Shown: one piece after another, positions 57,699 to 64,000 of the stretch
Position numbering within the stretch: the first letter of the stretch is position 1
How the letters are laid out: the number at the start of each line of letters is the position of its first letter
DNA from: Dirofilaria immitis
Lineage: Eukaryota > Nematoda > Chromadorea > Rhabditida > Onchocercidae
Assembly (NCBI GenBank): GCA_024305405.1
Contig: JAKNDB010000107.1
Coordinates: 2,852,001 to 2,916,000, forward strand
Reading direction: 5' to 3'
Length of the DNA: 64,000 bases
Translations under genes and position numbers: made by a program
Notes under the pieces: generated by a model
Database searches by the model: none
What the model saw: the letters and a program-made list of their open reading frames with translations, nothing else
What the model was told of the DNA's origin: nothing

Positions 57699-60281
57699 AC
57701 TTATTTGCTATAATTTTGCGCAGCATTTCATTCCTTGAAGAAAAAGTTTTTAAATGTAACGAATAAAAGAAAAAGGCTGAAATGAAATGATATTAAATCA
57801 AATTAAATGAAAACTGATGAATCATCTTCAGAAATGAAGCTCAATAAATCTAAAAAAAAAAAATAAAAGAAAATGATAAAAACTCAACCAAATGAATTAA
57901 AATTTATTGTAGAGACAATGTTAAATAAAAAGATTGAATTTTTCGAGACGAAATGAAATACAATCTTACATTTCAATGCTGTCGAAGTAAACATTTATGT
58001 AATGGTCGCATCATTTTCTCCATGAATAACTAACTACTACCAATAAACATAAGAAAATGCAATTTATCTCTATGTGCAGCAAGATCAGATCACGACCTAT
58101 GCTACTGAGACTTTTATTAGCGAAATATCCAACTTTACACCTAACTACCCGCAAGAAGTAAAACTATCAACGCGAATTTCGCTGATGCAACTAACTTGGC
58201 TTCGCTCCAAAATTGAATGAAACGCGGCCCGTTATATTTCTCAAAATGAAATATTCTCTTCCCAGACTGGTCAGAAAATTTTTGTAACATTAAAAATGAT
58301 TGTAGAATGAATACAAGATAAACCGATTAATCCAAGAGTGATCGACTAAACATATCGATGTTGCTTATAGCGGGGAGGGATTTTCTAACTAAACGCATAT
58401 CTATGGGGATGATCAGATCTATCAAGAAGCATTCTTCTCGTAGACGATCTCTAACAAGCAATGAATAAGGAAGGATGAAATACAATCAATTATAAATTAT
58501 CTTATCTTAAATTCAATTTTATAATTATAAAGAATGATAGGCTTTACTTGATTATTATAGCAAATAATAATATTTATTCTATTACTGCTAATGAATAATG
58601 AGAAGCAGAAAGAAAATAATTATATCTTATCTGCCTAAATTATCTATCAATTAACAATAAACGGTATGTTTCTAAGTACTTGTTGCAAAATTGAAAAAGT
58701 TTTGTCAAGATTGATAAGTTTGTCGAGAGTTATTGCAAATCACGATGATGAAATGAAATATTTTTTGCATTCAAAGGTTATCAGAAATATGATATACAAT
58801 ATATAATAAATTTTGTTATAAATTAAACAACAAAATAATAATTTCTTCAAATGATATGTAAATTGTAGGAAATTTCTTACAATGATAATCTTCTGCTAAA
58901 CGTTATAAAAGTATATTTAATTATAAGTTTAATTAATTTAACAAATACCGTCAAATTTTTTTACTCCTTCAAATTAGCCTATTCAAGCATTACAAAGTTG
59001 AAGATGTCAAAATAACAAAGTTGAAGATGTCAAAAAAAAAAAAAATCACTGATACGAAGAACAGTTAAGAACCTAAAAAGTACTTTTATTAATTAATTTC
59101 TAATTTACTTATCCTATGTTTTTATATTTCAAGACCAACTAACTATTGATTGCAACTTTATTTATGATTTTATTAAAACAATTAACAATTAAATTTGCAC
59201 TATTTGTTTACATAAATAAATAAATTATAGCATAAATTAAAAGGATAGGAAGAAAAGATATTTATAGAAATATTTAAATATTAAAAGATTATTTATAGAA
59301 ACAAAGTATTCTATTATTTTCCAAATGAAATTTCGTTGTTATTAATTAGAAATATACTTTTGAATGGAATATTTCAGGAAAAATAAACTTTTTTCATTTT
59401 AAACAATTTAAAGAAATAGAAATTAATCAATGATAGTAATCGAAAAATGATTACTTCACAATTTTTTTAAATGAGAATAGCAATGAGAATCGAGAATTGA
59501 TATCAGTGATCAAACTTTCTTGACCACTTACTTATTGTCAAATATATTTTATATTAAATAATTGTTTGAACTATAATATTATACACGAAATATCAAATAT
59601 TTCTGTCTTGATTATTGTACAGTGATAATTATTTATCTTCATTCGTCTAAAATTCATTGAAATTTTGATACTTATCATTTATCTGATTTATACTGCAATT
59701 TTTTTTAGATTTATCATGATCAAAATGTTGCATAAGTTAATCTAAACTATAGAATAACTTCATTGTTATGATCTTTCTTTTAAAAATCAATAAAATGTGA
59801 TGGTTCGAGAATTCGAAGCTTTTCTTCGATCATATAAAAGATAATTAGATCAAATTAAGAAAACAATCGCTATCTTGAATTATAACTTATCATTCTTATA
59901 TTTCTTACATTGTGTAATTAATCAATTTTTGGCAAGTTTTTGATTTTGGCAAGAAATTTTATAATAAACAATGCAATAATTTTAAAATTAAAAATATTAA
60001 AATTTTGATACTATTTTAAGTAACAAATGAATAAGCTATTAAAGTAATATCAAATTTTATCTGAATTTTTATATGAGACTAAAAATTCATAATTTTGTTC
60101 AATAGAGATATATCTCTATAAAATTACTGCTTAAATAGTCAGCAAACTTAGTCTCGAGTTTTAAAAGTAATCGCAAAAAAAAACTATAAATTGCTTATGA
60201 TACATTTGTTAAATGATATTCTGTCTTTTAAGGAATTCAAGTTTATGTTAAATTTGTTTACAGAAAAAAGAAATCTCTAAT
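57699..60281. other. AT-rich intergenic region
   Basis: It lies between the channel gene and the gene at 60282, on the same strand. I found no coherent exon. A short direct duplication is listed separately. Confidence 0.55.
58992..59035. repeat. 22-bp direct duplication
   Basis: Two adjacent copies of ACAAAGTTGAAGATGTCAAA separated by two bases, ending in an A run. Confidence 0.9.
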
Positions 60282-63253
60282 ATGAGCCAAAGAAATGAAA
60301 AGACCAAAGAAGTTATCTCGAAGGTAAAGGATGAAGAAATCTCTCAGATCGATACAGCAGTTACGAGTAACGTAGCATGCAGTTCAGGTAATAAATCACC
60401 TGAAATAAGCGAAGAGGAAAATGTACGACAACTCAAAAAAGCTTCATGAAACGATTCAATCAGTTTTAAAGACACTCAATTACAAATTGAAGAATAGTAT
60501 ACCGAATGACGTTCTAATACTGATATTCGAAGTATGATATGTTTATTACATAGAATAATCGATTAATTGTAAATAATAGCAAATTAATCAAGATAATTAA
60601 TTTGCATATCTTGGTATAACTTATAAGTTATATCAGGTCTATTTTAGGTTATACAATAATTTTATTATAATTGCGCTAAAAGTACCATAATCACTTGATA
60701 ATTTTGTTTGCTAATTTTTTAAAAATTTTACTGCATAATTTTTTACCTTATCCTAAATTTGATCATCGTCTTGATCAAAACTTTCATCAATATATTTCAT
60801 CAATAAATATACTTATCAGATCAAATCTCTTCTTTAATTTCCCAAAGTTATCTGTTTCTTTTTCTATGGTTAGCATATATGGAAATTAAATTTCAATCTA
60901 ATAATTTAAAAAGTTAAAATTTTTATTTTAACTTCTTGACAACATTTCAGTGATATTAAATGAAGTATTGCAGCATAAAGTTTGAAAGTAATTTAATCAT
61001 ACTTTTTGATATGATTATGATTAAATTAAAAGGATCATTATTATCAGTAGATATTATCTTTTAATAAAATATGATTGATATTATACTGTAGTCGAAATTT
61101 ATGATTTGTTACAAATTGAATTTTCTTGAAAATTTTACGATATTTCCGATAATTGTAATTATTTTCAAAGAAAACAATTTCAGAAGGGTAGATGGGAAGG
61201 AGATATAAAAAAATTGTCACCAAGTTGGGTCAAAATATATAATAAATTCGGCAGAATCGATGGACCAGGATTCAATTTTACACGTAGAGATCGTCGTCTT
61301 TACTCACTTCAGAGGCACCTGATAAAATGTGCTCGAAATTTTCATATAAACCTGATTCACAAGGACAATCCACTTCAGGAAAAATATTCATGTCCAAAGA
61401 GGAATTCTTAAAGAATAAATCCATTAAAAAGAAGCCCATCATCATTAAAAAAACCTTCCGTAAAACGAACTTCGAAAGGTGACAAAAATTCTAGTGATGA
61501 ATTTACTGATACGGAAGTGATTGATAAATGTAAATTGCCATCAACTTTGTTAATGGAATTGCGAAGGGATGTTGTCAAACAATCAGGTATATTTATTAAA
61601 ATATATGACATATATTTTGTTAAATCAAAGAAAGGTTGATAAATTATAACGATCGTTTAATTCATCTTCATAGCAATATGATTAAATTACTATCAGATAA
61701 TTCAGCATATCAAAATAATGATAACATAAAGAATTATCAACAATCAAATCGTACATGCATTATTTTGTTATCATCGTTTCCCTATATTATCACTGATTGA
61801 ATGAATTTATTATATTTTGACCTTAGTTTTTCTAATTTGTTCAATAGATGAATTTATATGGTAGAATTTATAGTTTACTAAAAAGTTGTATGGGATGATA
61901 TAAAATAGACTCTATTAGAAATACGGTATGGGATGATATAAAATAGACTCTATTAGAAAATTTTAAATTTTCAAATATTTCAGCTGCAGCCAGTATCGCA
62001 TTCGAAATAATTTGTAAACCTTCGAATACATTGCTACTCAAACGATTATTTCTTTTTGAGAAACATCAGGTGATTGTTTTATCGTTTCTCGAGAATGATA
62101 ATAAAAACGAAATGCATTATTTATTATGTTACATTATTATATTTTTCTAATATTTGAAAATTTAAAATTATTATTTTAGTTAATAACTGAATGGGAAATA
62201 GCTAAAGAAACATATCGTTTACGAAATTTAAACTGGAAAGAATCACCGGGAATGATACGTCGTTGTACTGAAATAGCCCAAGAAATGATTGATTTAGATA
62301 GAACACTTGATGCCTTATATTCTTTTATACGATATAAAAAAGCAACAGAATTTATGCCAATATTTGAGGTTAAATATTAACATCAAATTTTTATAAATAA
62401 TCATTCTAACAAACAATCTTTCTTATCTTATCATAAATTTGTTTTTATATTTAATTAGTTTACTTTTAAATTTCATATTATTGATTTAATCATAATATTT
62501 ATTTTGTTTATTATAAACAAATGCTCAAATATCGTATATCGTATACATATATAATAAAAATTTTGATATTAAAATTTCAAATAAAAATTTCATATTATCT
62601 TTTCTGATATTTCTTTTTTCTTTGACTTTCTCATCATCTCATATATTTTTCCAAATATATGAGATGTGAACGTTTGTTTATTTTTAAATTTTATTTTAAA
62701 TATACTTCTATCTTGTGATACTATAAGAAAAGCTTAAATCTTAAGTAAATATATCGATTTGTTCGATTGAAATTTTTCCTTTTTTTTTAAATTTAATTAG
62801 AGATAACAATTCTAGAATTTTGTCGAAGCTGAGAAGCAAAGCAAAAGAAGGGAAAAATGTGAATCAAAAAAGATGATCTGATGACGGAAGGCGAAATGTC
62901 TAAAGAAGCTAAGATGTCGGAAGAAAAAAGTGAAGAAATGAAAGAAGAAGCTGATAAAACTCAGAAGGAATGTAAAACGGAAGAATCGAAAAAGACGATC
63001 TGACGACAGAAGGCGAAAAATCTGAAGTAGATGAGCCAAATGAAAAGAAAATGACGAAGAGGAAGATGACGAAGATGAAACGACCGATGAAGATAATGAA
63101 GCAAAGAAACATATGGCTAATTGTTTTATTGATCTGATAAGAACATTAGAATTCTTTTCCACGATACGTCAATGTATACGTCAAGAAGATAAATTTTCTG
63201 ATATAAATTATCTTCACTACATATTATTATGTTGTATGGCTGAAGAATTTTAA
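60282..63253 (+). CDS. Unrecognised protein with basic middle and repeat-containing acidic region
   Basis: Proposed exons are 60282-60422, 61184-61586, 61984-62069, 62180-62368 and 62816-63253, about 420 residues. The ATG follows a TTTACAG acceptor. I do not recognise the family. Exon 2 has KKLSPSWVKIYNKFGRIDG and a Lys/Ser-rich stretch (KKPSVKRTSKGDKNSSDEF). Exons 3-4 look globular and helical (AFEIICKPSNTLLLKRLF, RCTEIAQEMIDLDRTLDAL). The last exon is strongly acidic, with ESKKDDL-x-TEGE-x-S appearing twice and DEEEDDEDETTDED, before a final hydrophobic stretch (INYLHYILLCCMAEEF). Frame breaks are suspected in exon 2 (near 61299-61301 and 61425-61430) and at three A runs in the last exon. 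Internal phases of exons 3-5 agree. A nuclear or nucleolar role would fit the charge pattern, but this is only a guess. Confidence 0.62.
61888..61959. repeat. 38-bp-period direct duplication in an intron
   Basis: Two copies of a 34-base sequence starting GTATGGGATGATATAAAA, spaced by four bases, within the intron before exon 61984. Confidence 0.93.
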
Positions 63254-64000
63254 AAATTTATTTCTGTCTTTAATTGATTGATTGAAATTTCTTTTTCAAA
63301 TAAATAATTTATTTATTTTTTGTTGCTATTTTAAATTAATTATTGTTTAGAATTGTTTACTTTCAAATTAATTTAAGAAATTAATTTGAATTTCAAATTT
63401 ATAATTATAATATATTTTGTAGTCTTTTTACTGAAAATCAAATTATTATATTATTGTTTTAATGTTTTATTATTGCTTATTGAATAGTGATAATAACACT
63501 TTGATATGATATTGTTTTGTTGCGATCATTGTATTGATTATAACCTTAATTAAACGAGGATATTATGGGAAATGTATTTATTACAAAATTAAATATGAAA
63601 GGTTGAAGTCTTGGCGAAACTTTCAAACACATTTCTCGAATTTTCTCTGCAAAAATATCGTTACGATTTTTGGAAATTATGAAGTCCAAGAATTCAATCG
63701 AGAGTTCGCCATGTCACTTTGGCTAGTTTCGTTTGTTTTTAATATTTCAATCAAAAGTCAATTTTTGCTTTCTAATATAAAATTCGAGAAAAATTTATGA
63801 ATTTTGTAGATTGTCCTAATATTTTTATTCAACTGTTTCTTTACTACGATTCGGTATCGATAAACTAATTTATGATATATGATGTTCATATAAATTTTTC
63901 ATATTTTCTTCACCAATATAAAGAATATTAATTTATTAATATTTTTCGATTTATTCTAGAAGAGATCAGATGATTCTTGACAAAAACCAGAAGTCGAGAG
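63254..64000. other. Right-end AT-rich flank
   Basis: An 88-codon plus frame at 63534-63800 lacks splice signals and similarity. I see nothing I would call a gene before the window ends. Confidence 0.5.

Noticed and set aside
63534..63800. Plus-strand gene near the right end
   Set aside because: Composition matches AT-rich noise, and no splice or family signal was found.

Overview
This is nuclear DNA of a nematode, most likely a filarial or related clade III parasite. The evidence is strong A+T bias, many short phase-consistent introns with TTTTCAG/TTTTAG acceptors, trans-splice-type acceptors just before several start codons, closely spaced same-strand genes that look like operons, and a nematode-type PAR-motif ligand-gated chloride channel. 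The species cannot be named from sequence alone. Almost every gene is split, so the exon coordinates come from hand-reading splice sites, codon phase and family similarity.

Layout, left to right. 46-969 (+) is the 3' end of a membrane-anchored carboxylesterase/cholinesterase-family gene. 1672-2503 (+) is ribosomal protein L23a and 3010-3609 (+) a Gemin7-like SMN-complex subunit. 4026-6816 (-) is an intracellular-type PAF acetylhydrolase. 7772-8511 (+) is a small unknown gene followed closely by a ZFAND4-type ubiquitin-like/AN1 zinc-finger gene (8736-11787, +). Then comes a minus-strand cluster, in transcription order NUDCD1 (21756-17684), RPP30 (17183-15299), a small unknown gene (14749-14180) and TRMT10C (13962-12004). 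It places a nuclear RNase P subunit and a mitochondrial RNase P subunit together.

22.2-26.5 kb is AT-rich and nearly empty, apart from a kinase-like scrap and a strong G-quadruplex-type tract. Two secreted Cys-rich proteins follow (26484-27295 and 29482-30941, +). A 23-exon PPP1R10/PNUTS homologue fills 43920-32437 (-): long N-terminal extension, TFIIS-like N domain, PP1-docking motif, CCCH finger and a C-terminal RS region. 43.9-50.6 kb is AT-rich with one DIX-like exon candidate. 50598-57698 (+) is a complete Cys-loop receptor subunit of the nematode acetylcholine/amine-gated chloride-channel type, with a 32-bp minisatellite in its second intron. 60282-63253 (+) is an unrecognised gene with an acidic repeat-containing tail.

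The dominant oddity is that reading frame is repeatedly lost by one base, usually inside an A/T run, in conserved genes whose splice phases otherwise agree. At least fifteen such sites occur. This points to uncorrected homopolymer errors in the assembly rather than to pseudogenes. Automated annotation would fragment most of these genes. Two or three introns appear to use GC instead of GT donors.
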